Source of the DNA: Shouchella clausii
GTDB taxonomy: Bacteria > Bacillota > Bacilli > Bacillales > Bacillaceae_D
Assembly (NCBI RefSeq): GCF_001598215.1
Contig: NZ_BCXJ01000005.1
Coordinates: forward strand, 62,001 to 126,000
DNA: 64,000 bases
Direction: 5' to 3'
The notes under the pieces are model-generated. The model was not told where the DNA came from. It ran no database searches and saw only the letters and a program-made list of their open reading frames with translations. The translations under genes were made by a program, and so were the position numbers. Shown one piece after another: positions 9,142-17,084 of the stretch. Each line of letters starts with the position of its first letter. Positions within the stretch are counted from its first letter, which is position 1.

Positions 9142-9456
9142 TTATGCTTTGACGATGTTGTCAGCATGTAGTATATAGTTTGTAAAGCCACGATCTCCAA
9201 TTTTATAGCCTTCTGCAGTAATACGTGCATTGACTAATTTTACTTTATCCTCATGGTCAAAGAATTTTTCTCCAGCTTCATTAGGAAGAATGACCTCAAT
9301 ATCATCAGCTCGCTGAACATCAGAATAGAGATTGTAGCTACGTGAGAGAGTTGTCATCCGTCCGTTAAGACGTCGCTGTTCCACTTTACCTTCTCCTGCA
9401 TATTCTAAATTTCCAAACGTTTTTTCCATGTTTGGAATAACGTATTTTAATTCCAT
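9142..9456 (-). CDS. DUF961/YdcP-type ICE protein (Tn916 Orf23 type)
   Basis: A 104-residue protein (MELKYVIPNMEKTFGNLEYAGEGKVEQRRLNGRM...). The EKTFGNLEYAG opening, RSYNLYSDVQRADDIEVILP and the ending NYILHADNIVKA match Orf23/YdcP. It is the first gene of the coupling-relaxase segment. Orf22/Orf23 relatives assist the plasmid-like replication of such elements. Promoter and leader lie within 9457-9650, where a 12-codon open frame is visible. AAAGAGG precedes the ATG. Confidence 0.8.
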   Translation of the reverse strand: MELKYVIPNMEKTFGNLEYAGEGKVEQRRLNGRMTTLSRSYNLYSDVQRADDIEVILPNEAGEKFFDHEDKVKLVNARITAEGYKIGDRGFTNYILHADNIVKA

Positions 9457-9507
9457 AATGTTTACCTCTTTTCTTTATTATTTTATTTCTTAAATACATA
9501 ACAAAAA

Positions 9508-9546
9508 CTATACAAGCGGAGGAGAACGTGAATAATAAATAATCAT
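9508..9546 (-). CDS. Possible 12-residue leader peptide upstream of the conjugation operon
   Basis: ATG at 9546 follows AAAGGAGG by about 10 nt and opens MIIYYSRSPPLV before TAG. It sits about 50 nt before the Orf23-type gene. The end of the small frame contains CTCCTCC, which is complementary to its own ribosome binding site, so its translation could be self-limiting. It could control transcription of the downstream genes or be chance. No known leader is matched. Confidence 0.3.
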   Translation of the reverse strand: MIIYYSRSPPLV

Positions 9547-9624
9547 GTTAAATTACCTCCTTTAACTTCATTTTCTTAACCAATTACTTATTACTTGTTC
9601 TCTATATTCTTTTATACAGAAAGA

Positions 9625-9647
9625 AAGGATTCTATAAAAGAATCCTT
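9625..9647 (-). terminator. Hairpin downstream of the small gene at 9660-9845
   Basis: AAGGATTC and GAATCCTT form a perfect 8-bp stem around an AT-rich loop, directly after the stop of the 61-residue gene. It probably separates that transcript from the conjugation operon. The T-run is short. Confidence 0.5.
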
Positions 9648-9659
9648 AAGCTACATAGA

Positions 9660-9845
9660 TTAACTATTTTGAAGCATTTCTTTGTATTTTTGAATATCTA
9701 TTGTTTCTTCTAAATCGCAAAGACGGCTATCCAACCCTCTTTGTACGTCTTCTTCTGAATTACCAGCTGCTCTTAAATCCTTTTCTATTTCTGTCTTTAC
9801 ATTATCATCAAGTAAACAAATAAAAGTTGTGACATTCATATTCAT
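9660..9845 (-). CDS. Unknown small ICE protein (61 aa)
   Basis: MNMNVTTFICLLDDNVKTEIEKDLRAAGNSEED... is an acidic, probably helical small protein with no family I recognise. AAAGGAG stands correctly spaced before the ATG, which supports translation. It lies between the conjugation operon and two other small genes in the element's accessory segment. The sequence TEIEKDLRAAGNSEEDVQRGLDSRLCDLEETIDI looks like a compact helical bundle rather than a DNA-binding domain. Function unknown. Confidence 0.6.
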   Translation of the reverse strand: MNMNVTTFICLLDDNVKTEIEKDLRAAGNSEEDVQRGLDSRLCDLEETIDIQKYKEMLQNS

Positions 9846-9876
9846 TCTCCTTTTATAATTAATTTTCTAACTTGCT

Positions 9877-10080
9877 TTAATTTAACTGTCCAATCATTTC
9901 TGGCTCACGTTGTTTCCATTTGGAAATACAATATAGTGCATATAGTAACTTCAATTCTCCTTGTTCTTTATAAGGAGCAAACCGAAAACTACTTCCTTCT
10001 TTAACTAAAATCATAGTATCTGTTTCTAAACCATCATAAAAAGATATTGTAGGATGTTTTCTTAAAATCATAATAAACAT
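9877..10080 (-). CDS. Unknown small ICE protein (67 aa)
   Basis: MFIMILRKHPTISFYDGLETDTMILVKEGSSFRFAPYKEQGELKLLYALYCISKWKQREPEM... has no recognised domain. The start is uncertain: ribosome binding sites near the ATGs at 10,080 and 10,071 are weak. It is codirectional with the genes on both sides and is followed 31 nt later by the next small gene, so it may be translated from a shared message. Function unknown. Confidence 0.45.
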   Translation of the reverse strand: MFIMILRKHPTISFYDGLETDTMILVKEGSSFRFAPYKEQGELKLLYALYCISKWKQREPEMIGQLN

Positions 10081-10151
10081 TTTTCAAAAGTTGGTTTAAA
10101 AATTAATCCAGCTTTTGAATCTGTTATTATCTGTATCGCGCTTTACAATAA

Positions 10152-10343
10152 TTAAAAACGATAATCAACACGTCCGTATATTACACACCAAAAAACAATC
10201 ATGGATTCCCCTCTTTTATCACGCACTAATTTCCCATGAGGAAAAAACGGATACTCTTCAATCTCAACCTCATTCAGCACAAAATGGTCATCAATCCACT
10301 CCATTACCTTTTCTTCATATATTTCTTGTTCCTTCAGAGACAT
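10152..10343 (-). CDS. Unknown small acidic ICE protein (63 aa)
   Basis: MSLKEQEIYEEKVMEWIDDHFVLNEVEIEEYPFFPHGKLVRDKRGESMIVFWC... is an acidic protein with a helical N-terminus and a probable small beta region. A strong GGAGAAAGG stands before the ATG. I do not recognise a named family. The position just after a DNA methyltransferase gene in a conjugative element makes an accessory or regulatory role possible, but nothing in the sequence shows it. Confidence 0.6.
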   Translation of the reverse strand: MSLKEQEIYEEKVMEWIDDHFVLNEVEIEEYPFFPHGKLVRDKRGESMIVFWCVIYGRVDYRF

Positions 10344-10428
10344 ATATACCTTTCTCCTTTCCTGCTTTTACACCATTAAAAAAAGCTTGTCAGATGAGAA
10401 TAATCCAACAAACAAAGAGAATGATTTC

Positions 10429-11490
10429 CTATAAACTATCTGCAATACCAGCCATAATATATTCGGCACATGGTACAGCAATCGAATTTCCAAGTGCTTT
10501 ATATCTTGCATAATCACTAATCGCTTTATCTTGATCTCCATAAGCTGTCCATCCTTCAGGTAATCCCATCAAACGTTCACATTCCAATGGGGTAAGCTGT
10601 CGAATAAAACCATCTTTTTCTTCCCCTTCATACCAAAAAGAAAAAAGGTTGACTGAACCAGCTAACAAAGTTGGAAAAGGGTCACCTGTTTTTCCGAAAC
10701 TTCCAATGAATCCTGTTTCGTTTTTATCTTTTGCGGCACTTCGCATACGTCTTTCTTGAAAGGGGCGGATGATGGGTATGTTCCTCCCTGTTTCCTTAAC
10801 AGATATTCCACTGGTGTTGGGGGAGGACACCCTGTCTTTTCCGCCAGACGCAGGAATCGATTGCAGATTGCGGGCTTTAAATAATATTTCTCTGGCACGT
10901 TTTCCTCTAAAATCTGCCACGAGGAAGATACGTCTTCTTCTTTGAGCGAGAGTGGGTATTCCCCAATATTGGGCGTCCAACAATCGCCAGCACATATCAA
11001 TGCCATTCCCTCGGACCATTCCGGCGTTTGCCCAGACTCCAGAAGCAGGCATTGGAATTTTGGTGTTAATGAAAGATTCAAGGACGGCTTTAAAATCCAT
11101 CCGGTTATTTGATGAAAAAGCTCCCATGACGTTTTCCCAAACAGCGATAACTGGATATGTTCCATTCGTTGCACACCTCATTTCTTCAATAATTCGTAAT
11201 GCTTGATAAAACAAACTGGATTGGCTTCCTGCAAGCCCTTCACGTGTGCCAAGATTGGATAAGTTCTGACAAGGTGAACCAAATGTAATAATATGAACAG
11301 GTGGTATTTTTCCACCATCTATTTTTGTAATATCTCCAAGATGAAGCATAGTTGGAAAGTGACGTTTCGTAATGGAAACAGGTGCTTTCTCTACTTCGCT
11401 GGCCCATATAGGTATAATTCCATAACGAGAAGCAGCGAGAGGAAATACACCAATTCCATCAAATAAACTTCCTAATGTAAGAAGCGTCAT
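10429..11490 (-). CDS. Orphan DNA (cytosine-5-)-methyltransferase
   Basis: A 353-residue enzyme that transfers a methyl group from S-adenosylmethionine to C5 of cytosine in DNA. Motif I is LGSLFDGIGVFPLAA at the N-terminus. The catalytic motif IV is FGSPCQNLS, motif VI is WENVMGA, motif VIII is AQRRRRIFLVADFRG, and motif X is ALGNSIAVPCAEYI near the end. RQLTPLECERLMGLPEGWT is the usual late motif. The target-recognition region between VIII and X is short. No restriction endonuclease gene is next to it, so it is probably a solitary enzyme that masks the element from restriction, complementing ArdA. Recognition sequence unknown. Confidence 0.92.
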   Translation of the reverse strand: MTLLTLGSLFDGIGVFPLAASRYGIIPIWASEVEKAPVSITKRHFPTMLHLGDITKIDGGKIPPVHIITFGSPCQNLSNLGTREGLAGSQSSLFYQALRIIEEMRCATNGTYPVIAVWENVMGAFSSNNRMDFKAVLESFINTKIPMPASGVWANAGMVRGNGIDMCWRLLDAQYWGIPTLAQRRRRIFLVADFRGKRAREILFKARNLQSIPASGGKDRVSSPNTSGISVKETGRNIPIIRPFQERRMRSAAKDKNETGFIGSFGKTGDPFPTLLAGSVNLFSFWYEGEEKDGFIRQLTPLECERLMGLPEGWTAYGDQDKAISDYARYKALGNSIAVPCAEYIMAGIADSL

Positions 11491-11585
11491 ATCAAATCAC
11501 AACCTTTATTTTGTTTATTAGAAATTCATTTTTTATAAGAAACCAATAAATTCTCAAAAATAATTTCCAATTTTGGCATAAAAAA

Positions 11586-11612
11586 TAGACGTTCAGTTTG
11601 TTTGAACGTCTA
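11586..11612. terminator. Bidirectional-looking hairpin at the ICE edge
   Basis: TAGACGTTCA and TGAACGTCTA form a perfect 10-bp stem with a 7-nt loop, flanked by A-rich sequence on both sides. It lies in the 289-nt AT-rich gap between the methyltransferase gene and rlmCD. It may insulate the element from the chromosome. I see no gene in 11,491-11,779. Confidence 0.55.
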
Positions 11613-11739
11613 AAATAATGAATCTAATTTAATATAGAATAATTAATCTCACATGTCTCCTCACACTAGGTCAATTCCTACTGAAACATTAATGTGGTTT
11701 TTTATCACTTTTTTTCTGCCATTTTCACCTTTTGTCTCA

Positions 11740-11800
11740 AAGTAAGAATGCTTGTAAAACGCCTTGAAACTAAGGATTTCTACGTAGTTTGGCGACATAG
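11740..11800. other. Candidate ICE attachment-site region at the 3' end of rlmCD
   Basis: The ICE-type genes and AT-rich sequence stop immediately before the last codons of rlmCD (stop at 11,780-11,782). Firmicute conjugative elements are known to integrate at the 3' end of this uracil methyltransferase gene (rum/rumA). The matching repeat on the other side of the element is outside the window, so the site cannot be confirmed here. Confidence 0.35.
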
Positions 11801-13201
11801 CAACGTTATCGCCTCTACATGTGCGGTCCACGGGAACATATCGACAGGCTGGATGGATTGAATCGCATAGCCGCCAGCTTCAATAAGATGCTGTACGTCT
11901 TTAGCAAGAGTAGATGGATTGCATGAGACGTAGACAATTCGTTTCGGCTTCGCTTTTAGCATACTTTTTAATAATTGGCGGTCACAGCCGCTGCGTGGAG
12001 GGTCTACCAAAATAACATCTGGTTTAAATCCTTGCTTTAGCCACAACGGCAGCCATTTTTCTGCAGGACCGACTTCATATACAGCAGCGATTCCATGCTT
12101 TTTGGCATTGCTGCGTGCATTTTCAATCGCTTCTTCGGTAATATCCATGCCACGGACTTCTTCGGCTTGATCGCCAAGCCATTGGCCAATTGTACCGACA
12201 CCGCAATAGGCGTCAACGAGCTTTTCTTTTCCCGTTAAATGGGCTGCCTTTTTCGCTTCATTGTACAATTTAACCGTTTGGCTCGGGTTTAATTGGAAAA
12301 AGGCCCGTGCCGATAGGTCAAAGCTGTATTCTCCAAGACGCTCATGGATCGTCTTTTCTCCGTACAAATGAACCATTTTCTCGCCGAATATAAGCGACGT
12401 TTTCTCATGGTTCACGTTTTGCATCACTGACGTCACTTCAGGCAGTTTTTCCCGCACTTGTTTAATAAGCAGCTCTTTTTTCGGGAGTGCTTCGGTTCTT
12501 GTAATAAACACAAGTTGGATTTGCTTTGTTTCAAAGCCAATTCGAGTCACAATCGTCCGAATGTCACCGCTATGCGTTTTCTCATCATAAATAGGAATTT
12601 GCAAATCTCCGAGCAGCTGCTTAACGATTTGTGCCACCCGGTTCAGCTTCTTATGCTGCACCATGCAAGCGGACAAATCAATTAAATCATGGCTATTTTC
12701 CCGATACAGCCCTGCTGCCACTCTGCCGTCTTTCTGTTTGCGCGTTTGCAACTGGCTTTTATTGCGGTAATACCAAGGGTTGTCCATGCCTATCGTATGG
12801 TTTAGCGGCAGCTTTGACTCTGGCACATTGGTGTAGCGGACAAACGCTTGGCGCACGATGTCCTTCTTGCCTTCCAATGTCGCCCCATAATTCATATGTT
12901 GCAGTTGGCAGCCGCCGCACTCTTCATAGATGGGGCACGGCGCTTTAACACGGTCATCTGATCGCTTGCGGATTTTCTTTATTTTCGCTTCTGAAAAAGA
13001 GCGCCCTGCCTTTGTCACTTCAGCGACAACTTCTTCCCCTGGCAAGGCGCCTTTTACAAAGACAACATGGCGTTTATAATACCCAACGCCTTCTCCATTA
13101 ATGCCTATACGCTTGATCGTCAACGGAAACTTTTGCCCTTTGACTACAGACACGCCTTGGCTTGATCGAGAAGACGTTTTTTGTTTATTGTTCGTTTTCA
13201 T
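11780..13201 (-). CDS. rlmCD: 23S rRNA (uracil-C5-)-methyltransferase, RlmCD/RumA type
   Basis: Methylates uracil C5 in 23S rRNA using S-adenosylmethionine; the B. subtilis homologue RlmCD (YefA) modifies two uridines. An N-terminal TRAM domain (FPLTIKRIGINGEGVGYYKRHVVF...) is followed by the iron-sulphur cysteines of CPIYEECGGCQLQH. The methyltransferase core includes AYCGVGTIG (SAM site), VDPPRSGCDR and YVSCNPSTLA with the catalytic cysteine. Start: a longer frame begins at 13,249, but AGGAG is 7 nt before the ATG at 13,201 (4 nt before the ATG at 13,204). The conjugative element abuts its 3' end without an obvious change of the C-terminus (HVEAITLLCRQTT). Confidence 0.95.
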   Translation of the reverse strand: MKTNNKQKTSSRSSQGVSVVKGQKFPLTIKRIGINGEGVGYYKRHVVFVKGALPGEEVVAEVTKAGRSFSEAKIKKIRKRSDDRVKAPCPIYEECGGCQLQHMNYGATLEGKKDIVRQAFVRYTNVPESKLPLNHTIGMDNPWYYRNKSQLQTRKQKDGRVAAGLYRENSHDLIDLSACMVQHKKLNRVAQIVKQLLGDLQIPIYDEKTHSGDIRTIVTRIGFETKQIQLVFITRTEALPKKELLIKQVREKLPEVTSVMQNVNHEKTSLIFGEKMVHLYGEKTIHERLGEYSFDLSARAFFQLNPSQTVKLYNEAKKAAHLTGKEKLVDAYCGVGTIGQWLGDQAEEVRGMDITEEAIENARSNAKKHGIAAVYEVGPAEKWLPLWLKQGFKPDVILVDPPRSGCDRQLLKSMLKAKPKRIVYVSCNPSTLAKDVQHLIEAGGYAIQSIQPVDMFPWTAHVEAITLLCRQTT

Positions 13202-13364
13202 CATCTCACTCCTGTTAGTGGAGGCGGTCGCACTTTTGTTGATTGCCAACTCGCTTCTTTATCTAGTATAACAAAATCGACAGCTTTCCTAAACTTTCTA
13301 ATCCATCTTGCCTGCAGTTCTGTTAGAATGGAGAAGGAATTTTGCATAAAGAGGGGTGAGTGGG

Positions 13365-13727
13365 TTGTCTATACCTACCGATATCGCATCGCTAAAAATA
13401 ATGGCCCATGTATACAAGAAAAAGGATGTTTACTCCATATTCGCCAAAACAGTGGAAAGCTTAGTCGACACCGTTCCATATATTGATTGGGTCGGCATTT
13501 ATATGTATGAAAATCTCGACCATAAGCTTGTTGCTGCCTCATGCTTTGAAAATGATTTGCGCTGGGAATGCAACGGCGAATTAAAATTTCCTGTTAAAAA
13601 TGCAAACAGTACGGAAATCGGCGTCATGGTCGTGCGCACGAAAGAAGCGATCGCCTTCGATGTGACAGATGTGGCAACGCTTGAAACGATTGCAAGTGCC
13701 ATTGGCCATGAATATAGCCTAAATTAA
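13365..13727 (+). CDS. GAF-domain protein
   Basis: About 120 residues forming one GAF fold (IDWVGIYMYENLDHKLVAASCFENDLRWECNGELKFPVK...), ending with the typical VATLETIASAIGHEYSLN helix. The IDWVGIYM segment is like free methionine-R-sulfoxide reductases (YtsP/YebR), but the conserved reductase cysteine motifs are absent, so a sensor or binding role is more likely. Start: TTG at 13,365 lies 8 nt after GAGGGG; a GTG at 13,356 overlaps that site and is less likely. Divergent from rlmCD and followed by a strong terminator, so monocistronic. Confidence 0.75.
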   Translation: MSIPTDIASLKIMAHVYKKKDVYSIFAKTVESLVDTVPYIDWVGIYMYENLDHKLVAASCFENDLRWECNGELKFPVKNANSTEIGVMVVRTKEAIAFDVTDVATLETIASAIGHEYSLN

Positions 13728-13758
13728 CGAAGAGACTGTCCCTATAGCCTCTAAATAA

Positions 13759-13800
13759 AAAGGGAACTGCCCTAGAAAAATACAATCGGCAGTTTCCTTT
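13759..13800 (+). terminator. Terminator after the GAF gene
   Basis: AAAGGGAACTGCC pairs with GGCAGTTTCCTTT (one mismatch) around an A-rich loop, with a T-run at the end of the stem. It stands 32 nt after the stop codon. Confidence 0.75.
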
Positions 13801-14012
13801 ACGGGACATGCTTGTGATCACTCCTTATGCCCTCTTTTAGTCAGTACTCCTCTTGCCATGATTGCTGTGATACGGATCTAGATACTCAAGCATTCTCTTT
13901 CAAATGTAGCTACAGCCTAAGCAAAGACTGTTTTTTTCGTTGAACGATCGCCCGTTAAGTTTACTGGTCGTAGGGATTGGTATAAAAACAATGGATGGAT
14001 TGATATAACGAA

Positions 14013-14198
14013 ATGAGATATTTACGCTTTTTACTGTACTTCCTTATTGCAACGACGATGTTCTATTTTGTAAGTAGATATGTTGCCAATTAGGAAAGTG
14101 ATTCTTTTGAATTTATTGTAGGAAATTTCATCCGTGGTCTCATTATTGTTGTAACGGGTTATTTAGTAGCCGTCAAGATGTTTTTGAAAAAGAAATGA
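14013..14198 (+). pseudogene. Small two-helix membrane protein gene with in-frame TAG
   Basis: Read through, this frame gives 61 residues: MRYLRFLLYFLIATTMFYFV (hydrophobic helix) then SRYVAN, a TAG at 14,091-14,093, then ESDSFEFIVGNFIRG and LIIVVTGYLVAVKMF (second helix) with a basic tail LKKK before TGA. Two hydrophobic segments, an acidic linker and a positive-inside tail look like a real small membrane protein interrupted by one nonsense codon. No strong ribosome binding site is seen, which fits decay. The layout recalls the DUF4305/YdiK small membrane proteins, but I cannot confirm this. A perfect hairpin follows 3 nt later. The rest of the gap 13,801-14,012 shows nothing I can support. 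Confidence 0.5.
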
Positions 14199-14200
14199 AA

Positions 14201-14236
14201 GGAATCAAGCCTGGCTTTGGAGCTAGGCTTGATTCC
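14201..14236. terminator. Perfect 12-bp hairpin between convergent genes
   Basis: GGAATCAAGCCT and AGGCTTGATTCC pair perfectly. The hairpin can end both the small membrane gene (plus strand) and the ABC transporter operon (minus strand, stop at 14,277). Confidence 0.75.
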
Positions 14237-14276
14237 TTCCTATCAGCTTCCTTGCTTAGATGCGCTGGTACACGCG

Positions 14277-15341
14277 TTACCCAATTTGTGCTTTGCGCGG
14301 TACTGGCGTTTCTTGCTTTTGCAAACAGACTGTATCGCCTATCCGATAACGCTCATTTAGTGAGCCGTAAACCGTTACCGTTTCCTCTCCTAATTGAACA
14401 GCATATTGGATTTCCCTTCCTTGATAAAGCACATTCGCTATTGTTGCTTTAATCCCTCGTTGCTGATCGTTGATTCGCCATTGGTCAGGGCGAACTGGAT
14501 ACGTTTGCTGTTGTTTAAACGCAGCAGCAATGTCTGTTCCGTCCCAACGTAATGTAGGGTCAGCGTCAGGATGAAAATGGTTGCCATTCCATTTTCCAGA
14601 TAGAATTGTCGCTTTGCCGACAAATGTCGCGACATACGTGGTTTTGGGATAAAGGAAAATATCTTCTGGCGTCCCTACTTGTTCAATGTTCCCTTCCTTC
14701 ATAATGACAATTCTGTCTGCCATCGCCAATGCTTCCCCTTGGTCATGTGTGACATAAACGACGGAACTGTTTGTATGCCGGTGCACATTCTGAATTTCGC
14801 GGCGCATCTCTTCCCGCAGCTCGGCATCCAAACTGCTAAGTGGTTCGTCCATAAGCAAAAGAGATGGCTGGTGGGCCATGGCCCGGGCGAGCGCTACCCG
14901 TTGTTTTTGTCCGCCAGACAGCTCATTTGGCATTCGTTTTCCTAAATGGCCAAGCCCTACAAGCTTTAAAACGTCAAGAGCCCGTTCTTTATAGTGCTTT
15001 TTCAGAGCAACAGGCGCATGGGGATGATGGCGCAACGGGAATTCCACCTGTTCCTGTACACTCATATGAGGCCATAATGCAAAAGATTGGAAGACCATGC
15101 CGATGTTCCGGCGTTCAGGTGGGATGACATGTTTTTTTGTGCTAACGCAAACCTCGTCCATGTAAATCTCCCCATTTGTTGGCCGTTCAAAACCGGCGAT
15201 TAACCGAAGGAGTGTTGTTTTGCCGCAGCCTGACGGCCCAAGCACTGCCACAAATTCGCCAGCCTCAATCGACAAATCGATCGAGCGCAACGCTTCAAAT
15301 GCGTCAAATGCTTTCCGTAAGCCTGTGATTTTCGTTGTCAT
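14277..15341 (-). CDS. ABC transporter ATP-binding protein, Fbp/phosphonate-import type
   Basis: The 354-residue ATPase of a binding-protein-dependent importer. Walker A is GPSGCGKTT, the signature is LSGGQKQRVALARAM, Walker B is LLLMDEPLSSLDAELREE, and the H-loop is VVYVTHDQGEA. A C-terminal TOBE-like regulatory domain (YPVRPDQWRINDQQRG...) follows after about residue 240. Last gene of a five-gene operon: its start overlaps the permease stop by 4 nt. The family is usually annotated as iron(III) transport (FbpC/FutC) or 2-aminoethylphosphonate transport; the substrate is not decided by the ATPase. Confidence 0.9.
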   Translation of the reverse strand: MTTKITGLRKAFDAFEALRSIDLSIEAGEFVAVLGPSGCGKTTLLRLIAGFERPTNGEIYMDEVCVSTKKHVIPPERRNIGMVFQSFALWPHMSVQEQVEFPLRHHPHAPVALKKHYKERALDVLKLVGLGHLGKRMPNELSGGQKQRVALARAMAHQPSLLLMDEPLSSLDAELREEMRREIQNVHRHTNSSVVYVTHDQGEALAMADRIVIMKEGNIEQVGTPEDIFLYPKTTYVATFVGKATILSGKWNGNHFHPDADPTLRWDGTDIAAAFKQQQTYPVRPDQWRINDQQRGIKATIANVLYQGREIQYAVQLGEETVTVYGSLNERYRIGDTVCLQKQETPVPRKAQIG

Positions 15342-17053
15342 ACGTCCTTTATCCTCCTGTCCCGAACATGCTGAAGCATATACATACTGACCATTACAAG
15401 CACGATGGCCGTGACAATGAGCATCGAAAAAGCGGTAGAATGAGTCGAGTACCCAGCTTGCTCAAAGTTAAAAATCATAAGCCCAATCGTTTCTGACCCA
15501 CTCGACCATAGCAATGAGGAGACAGTCAGTTCCGTCAACGCCGTCAAAAACACAAGAAACGCGCCACTTAGAACTCCTGGCAGTAGCAGAGGCACTAATA
15601 CGCGGCGCCACTTCGCCACTGGCCGCGCTCCGAATAAGCTAGCCGCCTCTTCCATCGACGGATCGACTTGGACCATCGCTGTATAGCTGCCCCTGACTTG
15701 CAACACCATAAACCGAGTGATATAGGCAATAAACAAAATCCCTATCGTTCCATACACGCCAGGATTCCAGCCAGGGATCGGCTCGAGCCACATAAAAATC
15801 ATTGCCAGAGCAAGCACCATTCCTGGTAGTGCATACGGCAGGCCGACAAATACTTCAAGCGACCGATTAAGTGCATTTGGGTGACGGGCACGCATATAGG
15901 CGAGTCCAGTGCCGACGAATAGGCAAATCGCCGTTGTGCCTGCTGCTAAAAGCAAGCTGTTGCCAATCGCGCCTTGGACACGATCATTCTCAAACAAAAT
16001 AAAGCGGTAATGATCAAGCGTGAGATTGTCCCATGAAAACGACAAGCCATATGCTTCGATCAAAGACGATTGCAACATGGACGCAATCGGAACAACCGTG
16101 ATCATCAACAAAAATGCCCATATAGAGACTTCAACTGGCAGGCGTAGCCGCCCGAGTCGGTAGCGGGGCTCATGATCTTGCTGGATCGTTTCGGTTTGCT
16201 TCGCTTTGCGTACAAGCCACCATTGCGCAAATGTGCCAAGTAACGCAACAGCGGCCAAAATGACTGAGAGCGTTGCCGCCCGCGCAAAAGCAGACGGTCC
16301 AAATCCAACCACTTCTTGGTAAATAGCCGTACTGAGCACTGTAATTTGCGCCGGAATGCCGAGAAACGCCGGGATGCCAAAGTTGTCTAAATTGGCGATA
16401 AAGGCAAGGAGGCCACCGCCGGCAAGTCCCGGAAGCGCAAGAGGAAAGGTCACTTGTTTGAATACATGCCAACTGTTTGCCCCACTTGCCCGTGCAGCCC
16501 ATTCCATTTCACGGGGAATTTTTCGCAGCACGCCTACTGTAAATAAGAAAACAAGTGGAAAATGGGACAAAGCAAGTGTAAAGATGATGCCTTCCATCGA
16601 ATACATTTGCAACGGTTCGAGCGAGAATGGAAGGAGCTGAAGCAACGATGCCACCCACCCGTTGCTGCTCATAAGCTGTGTCCATGACAATGTCAAGATG
16701 TAAGACGGAATGATAAAAGGGACTAAAATCATCAGTTGCAATAATTTTTTTAAGCGAATGTCGCTATAGGCAACCAGCCAGGCAAAAATTAACCCTAACG
16801 CGAGCGCGAGCGTTGTCGCCCCCGCTACCATCACAACGGTATTGCGAAAAATCGTCCACGTCCTTGGTTCAGAAAAGATTTGCGTATAATGGGAAAATGT
16901 TAGCTGGCCCTCCTGAAAAAAACTAAGTAAAAACAGTCGGATAATCGGTAGCACAAACAAGCAAAAAATGAGCAGCGCAAGCACCCATGCCAGCAAGCGT
17001 CTCTTCTGAAAAAAGGCAAAGCGTTGATGAGCTCCATCTAGTTGTACGCCCAC
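15338..17053 (-). CDS. ABC transporter permease, two fused membrane domains (FbpB/PhnU-V type)
   Basis: About 571 residues with roughly twelve hydrophobic segments arranged as two homologous six-helix halves. Each half carries a BPD-type EAA loop (WAARASGANSWHVFKQVTFPLALPG and EEAASLFGARPVAKWRRVLVPLLLPG), which docks on the ATPase. This is the single-polypeptide permease of the ferric/phosphonate/sulfate-type importers. Start: the ATG at 17,071 has no ribosome site, while AGGGGGG lies 6 nt before the GTG at 17,053, which is preferred. It sits between the binding protein and the ATPase in one operon. Confidence 0.88.
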   Translation of the reverse strand: MGVQLDGAHQRFAFFQKRRLLAWVLALLIFCLFVLPIIRLFLLSFFQEGQLTFSHYTQIFSEPRTWTIFRNTVVMVAGATTLALALGLIFAWLVAYSDIRLKKLLQLMILVPFIIPSYILTLSWTQLMSSNGWVASLLQLLPFSLEPLQMYSMEGIIFTLALSHFPLVFLFTVGVLRKIPREMEWAARASGANSWHVFKQVTFPLALPGLAGGGLLAFIANLDNFGIPAFLGIPAQITVLSTAIYQEVVGFGPSAFARAATLSVILAAVALLGTFAQWWLVRKAKQTETIQQDHEPRYRLGRLRLPVEVSIWAFLLMITVVPIASMLQSSLIEAYGLSFSWDNLTLDHYRFILFENDRVQGAIGNSLLLAAGTTAICLFVGTGLAYMRARHPNALNRSLEVFVGLPYALPGMVLALAMIFMWLEPIPGWNPGVYGTIGILFIAYITRFMVLQVRGSYTAMVQVDPSMEEAASLFGARPVAKWRRVLVPLLLPGVLSGAFLVFLTALTELTVSSLLWSSGSETIGLMIFNFEQAGYSTHSTAFSMLIVTAIVLVMVSMYMLQHVRDRRIKDV

Positions 17054-17084
17054 CCTATTCCCCCCTGTCAATCATGTCGTTAAT

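Larger units (their letters stand above)
1..11760. mobile_element. Tn916/ICEBs1-family integrative conjugative element, right-hand part
   Basis: A block of leftward genes follows the order of the Tn916 conjugation module: Orf23- and Orf22-type DUF961 proteins, Orf21-type coupling protein, oriT, Orf20-type relaxase, ArdA (Orf18), TcpE (Orf17) and VirB4-like Orf16. The VirB4 protein resembles Tn916 Orf16, as I recall it, along its length. The block is visibly more AT-rich than the chromosome to its right. The right boundary is inferred to lie between the methyltransferase start (11,490) and the end of rlmCD (11,780). Integrase, excisionase, the Orf15/14/13 equivalents and the left attachment site would lie beyond position 1. 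No antibiotic resistance gene is present in this part. The exact edge was not determined. Confidence 0.9.

Noticed and set aside
1-11760. Prophage interpretation of the left region
   Set aside because: There are no capsid, terminase or lysis genes. The gene order is that of a conjugative element.
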